64,000 nt of DNA from Roseovarius azorensis (GCF_900109455.1 NZ_FOAG01000007.1:1-64000); one strand, 5' to 3'. Counted from the first letter of the stretch, positions 51,496-60,695 are shown. Program-made: numbers and translations. The notes: generated by a model not told the origin, from the letters alone.

Positions 51496-53478
51496 TCAGG
51501 CCGCTTGCGCGACCTCGCTGTCAGGCTCCGGGGTTTCCGCAGCGGGCTCCGCCTCCGCAAAGGCGACACCGGCGGTCTGCATCATCGGTGGGCACCAGGC
51601 GGCCACCGCGGCGCGCTGCGCGTCCGTGAGCGTGGCGAAGGGTTCAGCGAAGAGCTTGTCGCAGAAGGCCACGATCTCCTTCTTGCTCGACGAGGCCAGC
51701 GTCACCGCCTCCTGGGCGAGACCCAGATCCTCACCGAGGATCTGCAGGAGCCACGCCTTTTTAAAGCGGTTGAAGAGCGCCGCGTTCGGCGTCCAGTGGG
51801 CGCGGATATCGGGCATGATCTCGATCTCGAAGTCATGCATCAGGCTGTCGCGCTGCTGGTCCCGCGCGAAGCAGGACTGCGTGGTGCTGGCGGTTGCAAA
51901 GGCGACGAGCTTGGCCTTCTCCCCTGCCTGGAGCGCGCGAAACGCCGCGAACTGATCGGCGGGCGCGCGGGTGTCATCGAGCCACGAAAGGTCAAGCGCA
52001 TCATGCGCCGCCGCCACCTGCTCAAGCGAGGTCTCGTCAATCTCGTCCATCTTGGCATGGCTGCGATATTCCTTGCGGGCCTCGACCTTGATCGCCTGCG
52101 TGACACTCATTCCGCTGGCCAGAACGTCGCTCACCAGCTTGAAGAGCGTCAGATCGAGCGTGGCCTCCGGATGCAGCACCATTGCGGCGCCAAGGGCCAT
52201 GGCTCGCTCGGTCTTGAGGTCCTCGGCCAGTGAGGCCGGGTAGGTGATTTCGCCGGCGTCCGGGGCTTCTTCCCCGGTCGGGCCAGCCGAGGAGCCGCGT
52301 GCGCCCTCCTCTTTGACGGTGTCTTCCGGGCGGACGAGGCCAACATGGAGGGTCACCTGCCCGCCCGACCAGGACGCGACCACGCCTGCACGGGTGAGAT
52401 CCTCGGTGCTGTAAGCCTCCTGCAGATCGCGGGCTTCCTCTTCCAGAGCGTCCACGCGCTCGCAAAGCGCGTTGTAGGCACCGTCCTCGAGCCCCTCATC
52501 CTCCATCTCGAGCTGCAGTTTCTCGAGTTCGGCGGTGATCTCATCGATGCGCTTTTGCGCAGCCTCATCAGGCTCGATCGGGCCGGGATAGACGCGGCCA
52601 TAGTCGGCCATGGTCGCGTAGTCATAGCGCACCATCGCATCGGCCCAGGCAAACCCCAGCCTCATACGGGCCTCTTCGGCAGCGGCGCCGAGTTTCTCGA
52701 GCAGGATGGTCTCGACCAGCGCCGCATCCTCGAGCACGGAATGCTCTTCCAGCAGATCGGCTGCGATAGCTCCGCCGCGGGCCTCATAGTCCTCACGCAC
52801 GAAGGCCCCGATATCGTCGCTGACCTGCACGCCGCGGGACTTGAGCGCCTGACGGACGGTGTAGGCCTGCAGATAGCTGTCTTCTTTGGTGAGTGCCTCG
52901 AAGACGTCGCGCTGCACCTCCTGGCTGGGATGCTCGGCAAAGGCCTTCATCGTATCGAGTGTGATCGTCTTGGCCCGGGCCGCGGCGCGGATGTCGGGGT
53001 GGATCAGCCCGTAGCGCAAGCGGCCTTTCACAGCGGCGACGGTAGTGCCGAAGGTTTTTGCGATGGTCTCGGGCGTCTGGCCGTCGACTTCCATCATCCG
53101 AGCGAAGGCCTCGAACTCGTCGATGGCGTTCATCGGCGCTTGCGTGATGTTCTCGGCAAGCGATAGCGCCGTGGTGACATCGCAGTCTTCCGGCACAAGG
53201 CGGCAGTCCACCTTGGTCTTCGCGGTGAACCCCTTCTCGCTCTTGTCCGCGACCAGTTCCTTCAGGGCGGCATGGCGTCGGCCACCAGCGAGGACAGCGT
53301 ATTTGCCGTCGAGCTTCTGGACGAGGAGCGGCTGCAAGAGGCCCAGCACCGCGATGCTGGCTTTCAGATGTGCGATGTTCTCGGAGTCATAGGTTTCGGG
53401 CGAGTTGCTGCGCACATTGGCGGGGTGGGCAGTCAGATCGCCGATGGCAACGGTGGTAGGTTTGAAACTTGCGGTCAT
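51496..53478 (-). CDS. Large ParB-like nuclease-domain protein
   Basis: A 660-residue protein from ATG 53478. The N-terminal ParB/Srx domain spans 1-110 (AIGDLTAHPANVRSNSPETY, LLVQKLDGKYAVLAGGRRHA) followed by a KorB-like HTH (TPETIAKTFGTTVAAVKGRL). The long C-terminus is acidic and helical. It is much larger than partition ParB (about 300-350) and has no ParA beside it. True partition on this replicon is by RepA/RepB. Similar large proteins are part of plasmid establishment blocks and may act as regulators or CTP-dependent clamps. Confidence 0.85.
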   Translation of the reverse strand: MTASFKPTTVAIGDLTAHPANVRSNSPETYDSENIAHLKASIAVLGLLQPLLVQKLDGKYAVLAGGRRHAALKELVADKSEKGFTAKTKVDCRLVPEDCDVTTALSLAENITQAPMNAIDEFEAFARMMEVDGQTPETIAKTFGTTVAAVKGRLRYGLIHPDIRAAARAKTITLDTMKAFAEHPSQEVQRDVFEALTKEDSYLQAYTVRQALKSRGVQVSDDIGAFVREDYEARGGAIAADLLEEHSVLEDAALVETILLEKLGAAAEEARMRLGFAWADAMVRYDYATMADYGRVYPGPIEPDEAAQKRIDEITAELEKLQLEMEDEGLEDGAYNALCERVDALEEEARDLQEAYSTEDLTRAGVVASWSGGQVTLHVGLVRPEDTVKEEGARGSSAGPTGEEAPDAGEITYPASLAEDLKTERAMALGAAMVLHPEATLDLTLFKLVSDVLASGMSVTQAIKVEARKEYRSHAKMDEIDETSLEQVAAAHDALDLSWLDDTRAPADQFAAFRALQAGEKAKLVAFATASTTQSCFARDQQRDSLMHDFEIEIMPDIRAHWTPNAALFNRFKKAWLLQILGEDLGLAQEAVTLASSSKKEIVAFCDKLFAEPFATLTDAQRAAVAAWCPPMMQTAGVAFAEAEPAAETPEPDSEVAQAA

Positions 53479-53529
53479 AGGATATCCTTCTCGGTTGGTG
53501 AGGTGTGGCCCGCGCCTCGCGCGTGACCA

Positions 53530-53576
53530 ATCCCCGGATCCGGGGATCACCACGAAAAAAGGCCCACTTTCCCTTT
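53530..53576 (-). promoter_or_regulatory. Shared motif copy C and 18-bp palindrome
   Basis: Minus strand AAAGGGAAAGTGGGCCTTT (53558-53576), then GTGATCCCC entering the perfect palindrome ATCCCCGGATCCGGGGAT (53530-53547). It lies 52-98 bases before the ParB-like start. Copy A shows the same order of motif, GTGATCCC and hairpin. Confidence 0.65.
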
Positions 53577-53628
53577 GAGGGGTCAGTGAGCCTTGAGTTT
53601 GAGACGTCAGAAGGAGGTGTCCCCTCCC

Positions 53629-54018
53629 CTACCAGTCGTGCGCCATCATGATGGTCAGCACGCGCATGGTGGTCGCAGGATTGTCCGGGGCCTCGGCCCC
53701 GTACCGGAAGTCGGAATCCGCTTCATACAAATCCAGTTTCCAGAACACCGTCTCGCCGCGGATCTCGACCGCCCCGAAATCATGCCATCCCTCGGGATCG
53801 TTCTCGGGCTCGAAGGTCTCAAACTCCCCGGTCGCCTTCACCGCCTCGGCCATGAAGCCGTCACCGACCTCCATGAGCGAGCGGGTGACATGCATCCGGC
53901 CCTGGATGGGCTGCGCGGGCGGAATTCCGAGGCACGCGAGCTTGCGAAACGCGTCGTTCTGCGCGGCGATCACACTCGGATCAGGGCTGTCTGTCTGGGG
54001 TTGTGCGGTGATGGTCAT
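53629..54018 (-). CDS. DUF3768 protein
   Basis: A 129-residue protein, start ATG 54018. IAAQNDAFRKLACLGIPPAQ, then GRMHVTRSLMEVG, FEPENDPEGWHDFGAVEIRG, VFWKLDLYEAD and TTMRVLTIMMAHDW are the usual DUF3768 blocks. The family is confined to plasmids and integrative elements of alphaproteobacteria, function unknown. The shared motif (copy D) is 36 bases upstream. Confidence 0.88.
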   Translation of the reverse strand: MTITAQPQTDSPDPSVIAAQNDAFRKLACLGIPPAQPIQGRMHVTRSLMEVGDGFMAEAVKATGEFETFEPENDPEGWHDFGAVEIRGETVFWKLDLYEADSDFRYGAEAPDNPATTMRVLTIMMAHDW

Positions 54019-54053
54019 GGGGCATTCCTCTGTGAAGTTGAAACACCCTTCTC

Positions 54054-54071
54054 AAAGCCTGCTTTCCCTTT
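54054..54071 (-). promoter_or_regulatory. Shared upstream motif, copy D
   Basis: Minus strand AAAGGGAAAGCAGGCTTT, the best match to the consensus, 36 bases before the DUF3768 start. Confidence 0.6.
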
Positions 54072-54087
54072 GCCGACACACATCCCC

Positions 54088-55020
54088 TCAAGCGGCCTGG
54101 TCGACCTCCCCTGCCCTGCCCGCCTCCGATCGTGCAATCAGGTAGTCGCAGGCGCGCTGCGCGTCAGCGGCGTGCTTGAAGATGGCGCCCTTGTCCGAGC
54201 GCAGAACGCGCAACCAATTGTAGAGATATGCCGCGTTCATCTCGAGCGTATGGGCCGTAAAGCCGAGCGTCTGGCCAAGGAACACCGAGGTCAGCTCGGC
54301 GACGATCTCTTCGCGGGCATAGGCCGTGTTGCCGAAGCGCGAGAGGCCGTAGTCGCGGTTCAGCCGATGGCGCGCCTTGGTGGCATGGGCCAGCTCATGG
54401 GCCCAGACCCCGTAGAAATTCCGCGGGTTCTCGAACCTGGAAATGGATGGCATGAACACCTTGTCTACAGGCGGCAGATAATAGGCTTCCGTGCCCGTGA
54501 AGACGGTCGTGATGTCGATGGCATCAAAAAACGCCTGCATATGCGGGATGGGCTCGGACGGCGGATGTTCAAATGCTGGCTCGGGGTCCGGATAGAAGCT
54601 CTTGGGCAAGCCCTCAATCTGACAGGCATTGAACACGCGGTAGGATTTCTGGAAGCGGAAGACGCGGGCCTCATCCCCATCGGCCTCGTCGGCGTCTCCA
54701 GACGCCTCGTCCTGTTTCCGGCTCTGGCCGTAATAGACCACCACGGAGGACTTTTCGCCCTTGCGGACCTTTGCATCCAAAGCATTGGCCTGCGGCAGCG
54801 TCATCCAGAAGGGAGAGCTGTGGCCCGCCATCACGGTCCGCATCGTCAGCAGGAAGTTGTTCACTCCTTGGTAGGGTTCACCGCCCACGCGCAGGGGGCG
54901 AGAGCTGCCGCCAGCCGTCCAGGGCTTGCGCCATGGAAGGACGCCGCGCTCGATGATGCGGATGATTTCGTTTGTGATGACCTCGGAGGCATCGAATTTG
55001 GGCGTGCGGGATCGGGCCAT
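54088..55020 (-). CDS. ardC: ArdC-type antirestriction protein with zincin domain
   Basis: A 310-residue protein. The N-terminal ssDNA-binding part (FDASEVITNEIIRIIERGVL, PWRKPWTAGG, NNFLLTMRTVMAG, SSVVVYYGQSRK) is followed by a metalloprotease-like domain with HELAH (YGVWAHELAHATKARHRLNR) and a late Glu (AREEIVAELTSVFLG). ArdC-type proteins protect incoming single-stranded plasmid DNA from host nucleases and restriction. The linker has an acidic insert (EASGDADEADGDEA). Confidence 0.9.
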   Translation of the reverse strand: MARSRTPKFDASEVITNEIIRIIERGVLPWRKPWTAGGSSRPLRVGGEPYQGVNNFLLTMRTVMAGHSSPFWMTLPQANALDAKVRKGEKSSVVVYYGQSRKQDEASGDADEADGDEARVFRFQKSYRVFNACQIEGLPKSFYPDPEPAFEHPPSEPIPHMQAFFDAIDITTVFTGTEAYYLPPVDKVFMPSISRFENPRNFYGVWAHELAHATKARHRLNRDYGLSRFGNTAYAREEIVAELTSVFLGQTLGFTAHTLEMNAAYLYNWLRVLRSDKGAIFKHAADAQRACDYLIARSEAGRAGEVDQAA

Positions 55021-55060
55021 GGCTGGCCTCCTTTCGAGTTTTGGTGAGAGGAAATGGTGA

Positions 55061-55546
55061 TCAGATTGACTGACGGGGTCGCGGATCGTTGATGATCCTG
55101 GCGCCGAGCCCTTCGACCATGTCGATGTAGGTGGTCAGCGAGACGGACTTGCCAGGACCCCAGGGTTCAGGGTCGACCGATCCGTCCCGCGCCACCCGCG
55201 GCAGGTTCGCGACGGTGATAACATCGGTGACGGTTCGGATATCGATGAACGGGGTCCCTCGTGCGACCGCAAGAGTGGCCAAGGGAAAGCGCTCGATCGG
55301 CGCGAAGGTCGAAACGGTGGTCCAACCGAGATGGATGAATGTCCCGCCCTCTCCGCAGATCACATGGGCATTCGGCAGCGTCGCCGCCTGCCTGAGATAG
55401 CCGAGATCACGCAGGACGGTCTGGCGTTCGAGCCGCCGTGCCAATTCTAGCTGGCCAGTTCGTCGCAGTTCCTTGTGCCGCCACCAAGAGACAGCGGTCG
55501 CGCGCAGCACGCGCAAGACACCTGTTTGCATGGGAATGCCCTTCAT
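55061..55546 (-). CDS. Hypothetical protein
   Basis: A 161-residue protein (ATG 55546, or ATG 55531 giving 156 residues). N-terminal basic helix (VLRVLRATAVSWWRHKELRR, ELARRLERQTVLRDLGYLRQ), then a beta-rich half (HVICGEGGTFIHLGWTTVST). No family recognised. Upstream motif copy E lies about 85 bases before it. It is the first gene of the minus-strand block. Confidence 0.65.
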   Translation of the reverse strand: MKGIPMQTGVLRVLRATAVSWWRHKELRRTGQLELARRLERQTVLRDLGYLRQAATLPNAHVICGEGGTFIHLGWTTVSTFAPIERFPLATLAVARGTPFIDIRTVTDVITVANLPRVARDGSVDPEPWGPGKSVSLTTYIDMVEGLGARIINDPRPRQSI

Positions 55547-55629
55547 CAGGAAAGACAGACCGGAATCCGCCCCGGACCCAGCTGAGCGGCCCTAAAGGCC
55601 CTGATCCGTCAGTCATAAAACCCGAAGAA

Positions 55630-55642
55630 CACTTTCCCTTTC
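55630..55642 (-). promoter_or_regulatory. Shared upstream motif, partial copy E
   Basis: Minus strand GGGAAAGGGAAAGTG; the right half (GGCTTT) is degenerate. It is preceded by CCCAAAGGGATCGG. Weakest member of the set. Confidence 0.4.
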
Positions 55643-55800
55643 CCCGATCCCTTTGGGCACACAACAAAACTGAAAGCCCGGCACATCTGCCAAAGCCATT
55701 GATTTCATGCAGCAATTCAAGATCGGCAACGCATATCGGCAGAACCCTGCCCTTAATCAAGTAAAATGTCGAAATTTCAATTACTTAGAAAGCGCAGAAG

Positions 55801-56856
55801 ATCGGCAAAAGGCTAGAAACGCCCGCCAGGATCGAACCCTGCTTCTTCGAGGAGCATATTCCTACAGAACTGGCAGACCTTTCGGTCCACATCCAGAGGT
55901 AAGCCACCGGGCTGGGACTTGGGTTGCATCCTGACAGCGCAGCCGAACTTGAGGAAGAAACCCGTCCTCTCGCCCTTGAGGCCCGGGCGCACGTCATCGT
56001 TCAACGGGCCATCGATGAGATGCATCGCATAGGCACCCTGCCCCGCCCCACATCCGTGGAATTCCTGACTTGGGTCCATAAGAGCTTCTACGACGAGATG
56101 CCGGATGAGTTTCGGGTCATCGAACATCCCGACGGCACACAGAAGCCCATCGCTCCGGGACGCATGCGCCAGGATGACGATCGGGAAGCCGCGGTCGGGC
56201 GCCACCTACCTCCATCATCGTCGCGCGTTGCGGCGTTCATGGATCACTTTGACAAACGGTTTCGAATTGCGGCGCGGTCTTCGAGCGGACGGATCATCGC
56301 GATCGCGTCTGCACATCACCGGTTGAACTACATCCACCCTTTCCCGGATGGCAACGGTCGTGTCAGCAGACTGATGTCTCATGCCATGGCCCTTATCACG
56401 TGGGCTGGCCCGCAGGTTAACCGATCGGGGCGAGTACAAACGTTTGACGAATCTGGCTGACAGTTCACGCCGCGGAGGCCGCGACGGACGGGGAATTTTT
56501 CAAAGGCGGCACTGAAGACGTTCAATGAATGGCTCCTAAAGGTGACGCTCGACCAGATCACCCTCTCAGCAAGATTGTTCGATCTCTGTGGATTGGACCA
56601 AAGGTATCGACGTCTTGTTGCTGATACCATCGATGACAAGCGCGCTCCGGAGCTGATCTCGGCGGTTCTTCGGCATGGCTCATTGGAACGAGGAGACGCG
56701 CAGATTATGCTCAAGACGTCCGAGCGAACGGCACGCAATTCGCTCCGCAAACTCACCGCCGCCGGTTAACTGACCTCCGCGTCTCCGAAGACGCCGCTGG
56801 GGTTAGCGTTTCCACTGGACTATCGAGAGAGGCTCTTTCTAAACCTTTTTTGGTGA
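55801..56856 (+). pseudogene. Degenerate Fic-family AMPylase gene
   Basis: Pieces of one Fic protein lie in order but cannot be read through. They are: ETPARIEPCFFEEHIPTELA (from 55816, stopped by TAA at 55900); LGLHPDSAAELEEETRPLAL onward in another frame; the Fic motif HPFPDGNGR near 56337; a frame-displaced block near 56405-56500 (EYKRLTNLADSSRRGGRDGR); the winged-HTH tail ERGDAQIMLKTSERTARNSL, then TAA at 56767 and LTSASPKTPLGLAFPLDY to 56856. The stretch that in this family carries the inhibitory YYSNxIEG-type helix is missing between DSAAEL and EEETRP. A functional Fic would AMPylate target proteins. Confidence 0.8.
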
Positions 56857-56942
56857 TGGTGACCTTCCCGTGTGACTGGTAACTGCAGCACCCTGTTTCG
56901 GGCCAAGTCCGCAAGCGCAGCCTCTTTCCGTGTTGGAAATAA

Positions 56943-56958
56943 GTTCACAGCTGTGAAC
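56943..56958. promoter_or_regulatory. parS: parS centromere site 1
   Basis: GTTCACAGCTGTGAAC, a perfect 16-bp palindrome fitting the repABC parS pattern GTTNNCNGCNGNNAAC. RepB binds it for partition. It lies behind repC. Confidence 0.85.
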
Positions 56959-56987
56959 CATCCCGAGCTATCCTTCTTGTCAGCCGA

Positions 56988-57003
56988 GTTCACAGCTGTG
57001 AAC
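56988..57003. promoter_or_regulatory. parS: parS centromere site 2
   Basis: An identical copy of the 16-bp palindrome, 45 bases from the first and three bases beyond the repC stop. Confidence 0.85.
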
Positions 57004-57006
57004 TCA

Positions 57007-58254
57007 TCATGCAGCATCCCGCCGCATCAAGGCCATGATCATCGGACCACAGGAGAATTCCCCGATCGCCGCCTTTGAAGATAGGGTTCTCAAGTAGCCT
57101 CCAGGTGATCGGATATCTGCAAAGCGTTCAAGCATTGCAACAACGACAACAGACGCCTCTTCGGGCCCCATATAGCGTTTTGCCTCGTCCCAGGCGGAAG
57201 GCGAAATACCCATCATGGGTCTGACCATGTCAGCCACCCGGACCAAATCGTGCCAATGGCGCACAGGCTGCTCGGAATACGCTTTGAATTCCTGACAAGA
57301 GGCGAGGACCAAACCAAGCGGTATGTTCGGCATCAGTTGGTCGTCAGTAGTCGAGGTTGAGTTAGCCTCATCTTCAGAACACAGAGGGCTATCGGCGACT
57401 TCTCGGTTTTCACGCACAGCGCCTCCGCCCCGCGCTTTTTCTAAGCGAGGTTCAAGTTCATAAGAGTCTTTATTTGAATTCTGATGGTGCTGCTCAAAAG
57501 CAGCGTCATTGGTGCTCATATCTTCTGCTTCACGGCCATCTAGAAGGTTTCGGGCGTGGTCCAAAGCCACCCCCAAAGCGTCTTCGATGCGCCTAAGATC
57601 TTCCATTTCTAGTTTTCTACGAAGATCTCGGGCCGTTAGGGCCGCAAGATCAGAGAATTGGTCCCAGACGCCCTGATCCGGACGAAGTGCGCGCCCGTAC
57701 TCGGCCAGCCCCGCTAGGTCACGCCGCATGAGGCTCACAGTGGCACGTAGGCGCTTGTAACGCTCCTCAGCGGCCCGGACGGCCTCGGCGGCCTCACAGA
57801 CCTCCTGGAAGCGTCGAACAAGCGGAGAGAGGTCGAACCCGAACGCAACCTTTTCGTCGCCGTAGCGGCGGGCATAGCGCTTCCCATTGGGGCTATCGCG
57901 CCGGACGACAAAGCCAGTCTGGACAAGGTTGGAAAGGTGGCGCCGCATCGTCGAGCAGGGCATGCCGTTCAGGCGCTCGCAAATCGCCTTGTTGGACGGA
58001 TGTACAATCAACTCGCAGTCATTGCCTCCGAGAATCGTCGCTTGGTGAAAGCTGACCAGTGCCTGAAGCACCGTCAAATCCCGATCGGACAAGCCGAATG
58101 CGACTCGAGCGGTAGCTAGCTCCCTCAGGACCTCCCACTTGTTGGCGCCGGCTGGGGGCAGGTCTTCCTGCGCCGCTGCCTGATGTTTTAGAATGGCAGC
58201 ATCTATCGTTCGCCGAAACGGCGTTACGGGCGTGTAGTCCATTTTATCATTCAC
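57007..58254 (-). CDS. repC: RepC replication initiator
   Basis: A 415-residue initiator of repABC plasmids. N-terminal winged helix (WEVLRELATARVAFGLSDRD, then VHPSNKAICERLNGMPCSTM, RRHLSNLVQTGFVVRRDSPN), a helical middle, and a C-terminal domain (ASCQEFKAYSEQPVRHWHDL, LVRVADMVRPMMGISPSAWD, EASVVVVAMLERFADIRSPG, YLRTLSSKAAIGEFSCGPMI) diagnostic of RepC. It binds an origin inside its own coding sequence. Separated from repB by 165 bases containing the putative counter-transcript. Confidence 0.93.
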   Translation of the reverse strand: MNDKMDYTPVTPFRRTIDAAILKHQAAAQEDLPPAGANKWEVLRELATARVAFGLSDRDLTVLQALVSFHQATILGGNDCELIVHPSNKAICERLNGMPCSTMRRHLSNLVQTGFVVRRDSPNGKRYARRYGDEKVAFGFDLSPLVRRFQEVCEAAEAVRAAEERYKRLRATVSLMRRDLAGLAEYGRALRPDQGVWDQFSDLAALTARDLRRKLEMEDLRRIEDALGVALDHARNLLDGREAEDMSTNDAAFEQHHQNSNKDSYELEPRLEKARGGGAVRENREVADSPLCSEDEANSTSTTDDQLMPNIPLGLVLASCQEFKAYSEQPVRHWHDLVRVADMVRPMMGISPSAWDEAKRYMGPEEASVVVVAMLERFADIRSPGGYLRTLSSKAAIGEFSCGPMIMALMRRDAA

Positions 58255-58419
58255 GAAGACAAAAATTTCCCGGCCCGCGAATCACTTTGGACTTGCGGAA
58301 AATGACTCCGGACACTACCTTGGAGGTGCTAGAAACAAGTTAGGGTCTCGTGGAGTGGTCGCTTTGCGGGACCTTTTCTTTTGCCTTTTCGTGCCTCCTT
58401 CTTTGATTTCTGCTCTTCC
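58255..58419 (+). ncRNA. Putative repABC counter-transcript RNA region
   Basis: In repABC plasmids a small antisense RNA between repB and repC lowers RepC. Here the plus strand has GGTCTCG (58344-58350) pairing with CGGGACC (58367-58373) followed by TTTTCTTTT, a terminator-like end. The spacing and orientation fit. Promoter elements are not clear, so only the region is marked. Confidence 0.5.
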
Positions 58420-59436
58420 TCAGTCTTCCGACCGCTGCTTCCAGCGATCGTGAAGGTCTTCAATCATGTCATGCACTTGCGTCTCAACCCAATCGGCGAA
58501 GTCTCCGCTTGCCAGCTCGATCGACAGGCCCTTGGCAGTGCGTTTGACCGTGCCGCCGCGCTTGCCACCGATCTTCAGCGGGACACTGGAGGACGGGGCA
58601 GGGGAGGGGACCTTCTCAGGTTTGAGCGCCTTCGCTACGGCTTTAGCCACCGCTTCAAACGCCTGGACGGAAGGGTCATCAGTGGATACGGAATCATCCA
58701 CAACTGTAGACTCGACACCCTTTCCACGCGCCTCCTCTGCAATCTGACTGAGGCGCTCGCGATCGAGGCCGTTCTCGTCGATGGCGCGGCCCAGAGCGTC
58801 CCAGCGAGGCCGACCTATGCCGTGGGCTGGCCCAATGGCGCGAATTAAATCTGAGCCGACGATGTCTACGATGGCGATGGCCATGGAGACCGCAGATTTC
58901 GTGACGGTCAAGATTTCTGCCACCTGTGATTGTGTTCCGAAGCCGGATGCCACGAGATCCTTGGCGAAAAGCGCCTTCTCAATGTAGGACAGATCACGTC
59001 GACCCATATTTTCGGAAATCTGCGCGCGCAAAGCACTGTCATCATCCAGATTGGCGACGAGAGCGCGGATCTTGGTCACCTTTTCGGACTGGCGTATCGC
59101 CTCCAACCGCCTACGTCCGTAGACCAGCAGGTAGCGGTCGGGGTCATCGGGGGCACGGCGCACAAGGATCGGAACGGTTTGACCGTTCGCCTCAATCGCA
59201 TCGCGCAGGTCCAGAACATCCGCCGGGTCGAGGCGATCCTCCATGCGGTCATCCACGATGTTCGTCGGATCCAGCTCCCAAACGTGATGACCATCGACAG
59301 CATCGCGCGCGGACCGTAGGGCGCGGTTAGAGCTCATCATTGGCGTGACGGCGCTGGACTGCGGGGCAGGGGAGGGAGCTCCGGCCGACGCGAGACTGTC
59401 GAGCATGGACATCCGTTTCTTCTTGCTGCTGCTCAT
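58420..59436 (-). CDS. repB: RepB partition protein (ParB family)
   Basis: A 338-residue centromere-binding protein; ATG 59436 overlaps the repA stop (ATGA). ParB/Srx domain at about 45-140 (ANGQTVPILVRRAPDDPDRY, LLVYGRRRLEA), then the HTH (FGTQSQVAEILTVTKSAVSM). The C-terminal dimerisation part includes RTAKGLSIELASGDFADWVE. It recognises the two parS sites behind repC. Confidence 0.93.
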   Translation of the reverse strand: MSSSKKKRMSMLDSLASAGAPSPAPQSSAVTPMMSSNRALRSARDAVDGHHVWELDPTNIVDDRMEDRLDPADVLDLRDAIEANGQTVPILVRRAPDDPDRYLLVYGRRRLEAIRQSEKVTKIRALVANLDDDSALRAQISENMGRRDLSYIEKALFAKDLVASGFGTQSQVAEILTVTKSAVSMAIAIVDIVGSDLIRAIGPAHGIGRPRWDALGRAIDENGLDRERLSQIAEEARGKGVESTVVDDSVSTDDPSVQAFEAVAKAVAKALKPEKVPSPAPSSSVPLKIGGKRGGTVKRTAKGLSIELASGDFADWVETQVHDMIEDLHDRWKQRSED

Positions 59437-60620
59437 AGGCGCCCCCAAGTCTTCTGGATCAGGTCGGCGATCTCGTCATTCAGCGTGTTCAAGCTCTCGA
59501 GTGCGCGATCATAGGTGGAACGGGTGAACGCGCTGCGTTCCACCTCGTAGAGCGTCTGCTTGGTCAGGCCTGCATCGGAGATGGCTGTAGACTTCAACAT
59601 GGGCGAATTCAGCACGGCTTCGCCGTACATTGTTCGCAGGAAAGCCACGATGCGGTTCTGCGGCGCATCCTGCGGCTCGTAGCGGGTCAAAACATAGCGC
59701 ATCCAGTCATGAGACATGTCGGCGCCGCTCTCAGCGATCACGTCCATGAGGTCGGCTGTCATGCGGAGGAACTGCGACATGGACATCACATCAAGCATTT
59801 CCGGGTGGATCGTCACCAAAACGCCCGTGGCCGCGGACAGTGCGGACATGGTCAGAAATCCTAGCTGCGGTGGGCAATCAATGACGACCACGTCGTAGTC
59901 CTCGTCGACCTGGGCCAACGCCTCTTTCACGCGGAAGAAGAAAAGTCCTGCATTGCCCTGAGCCAGCGCGCGCGGGGTATCGTGCTCGAACTCCATCAGT
60001 TCGAGGTTTCCGGGAATCAGGTCCAGATTGGGGATATAGGTCTTGCGAATGACCGACCGGATCGGCTCTGGGTCCTCATAGCGGATCGCATCGTAGAGAG
60101 TGCCGCCATCTTCGAGGTCCAATTCCGGCTGAACGCCGTGCAGCGCGGTGAAGGAAGCTTGTGGGTCGAGATCAATGCCCAGCACACGATATCCGCGCAG
60201 GGCAAGCCGTTGAGCGAGATGGGCAGAGGTTGTTGTTTTTCCGGAGCCGCCCTTGAAATTCATCACGCCGATGACCTGAAGATGATCACCTTCTCGTCGT
60301 CCGGGAACGTAATCACCCGGCTTGCGAGCGGTTTTTTCAAGGAGCAAACGCAGCGCCTGGATGTCCTGCGCCGAGTAAAGACGACGGTTGCCGGCGGTCA
60401 GTTCGGGAGAAGGCCCTTTGCCATCTAGATTGAGTTTGCGAAGATAGGAATCGTTGACGCCGAGCAGCGCCGCAGCCTCACCAGAGGTGAATTTGCGCAT
60501 GGTCTTCTCGGCATCGGGTGGAAACAGGCTCTCACGTTGCGAATGCAACTGGTTCGCCAGCCATTCCGAATGCTGGCGGATCACCGCATTGAGATCCTCA
60601 TGCTCAAAGGTATTATCCAT
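59433..60620 (-). CDS. repA: RepA partition ATPase (ParA family)
   Basis: A 395-residue ParA/MinD-type ATPase. N-terminal HTH (FTSGEAAALLGVNDSYLRKL), deviant Walker A GVMNFKGGSGKTTTSAHLAQ, LGIDLDPQASFTALHG, Walker B VVIDCPPQLGFLT. It moves plasmid copies apart with RepB and represses the repABC promoter. First gene of the operon; upstream is a dyad at 60660-60695. Confidence 0.94.
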   Translation of the reverse strand: MDNTFEHEDLNAVIRQHSEWLANQLHSQRESLFPPDAEKTMRKFTSGEAAALLGVNDSYLRKLNLDGKGPSPELTAGNRRLYSAQDIQALRLLLEKTARKPGDYVPGRREGDHLQVIGVMNFKGGSGKTTTSAHLAQRLALRGYRVLGIDLDPQASFTALHGVQPELDLEDGGTLYDAIRYEDPEPIRSVIRKTYIPNLDLIPGNLELMEFEHDTPRALAQGNAGLFFFRVKEALAQVDEDYDVVVIDCPPQLGFLTMSALSAATGVLVTIHPEMLDVMSMSQFLRMTADLMDVIAESGADMSHDWMRYVLTRYEPQDAPQNRIVAFLRTMYGEAVLNSPMLKSTAISDAGLTKQTLYEVERSAFTRSTYDRALESLNTLNDEIADLIQKTWGRL

Positions 60621-60659
60621 CTGCCCTCTCGCTTCCGAGACATCGCGTCTTTGGCGTGT

Positions 60660-60695
60660 TCACGGAAATTGACGTTTTTTGCCTCGCTTCCGTGA
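60660..60695. promoter_or_regulatory. Inverted repeat upstream of repA
   Basis: TCACGGAA (60660-60667) and TTCCGTGA (60688-60695), perfect 8-bp arms 20 bases apart, 40 bases before the repA start. A likely RepA autoregulation operator. Confidence 0.65.

Noticed and set aside
51496-53478. Second partition system
   Set aside because: The ParB-like protein has no ParA partner and is twice the usual size; partition is better explained by RepA/RepB and the parS pair.
53593-55047. 484-codon plus-strand frame across DUF3768 and ArdC genes
   Set aside because: Runs antisense through two well-identified genes and has no credible start.
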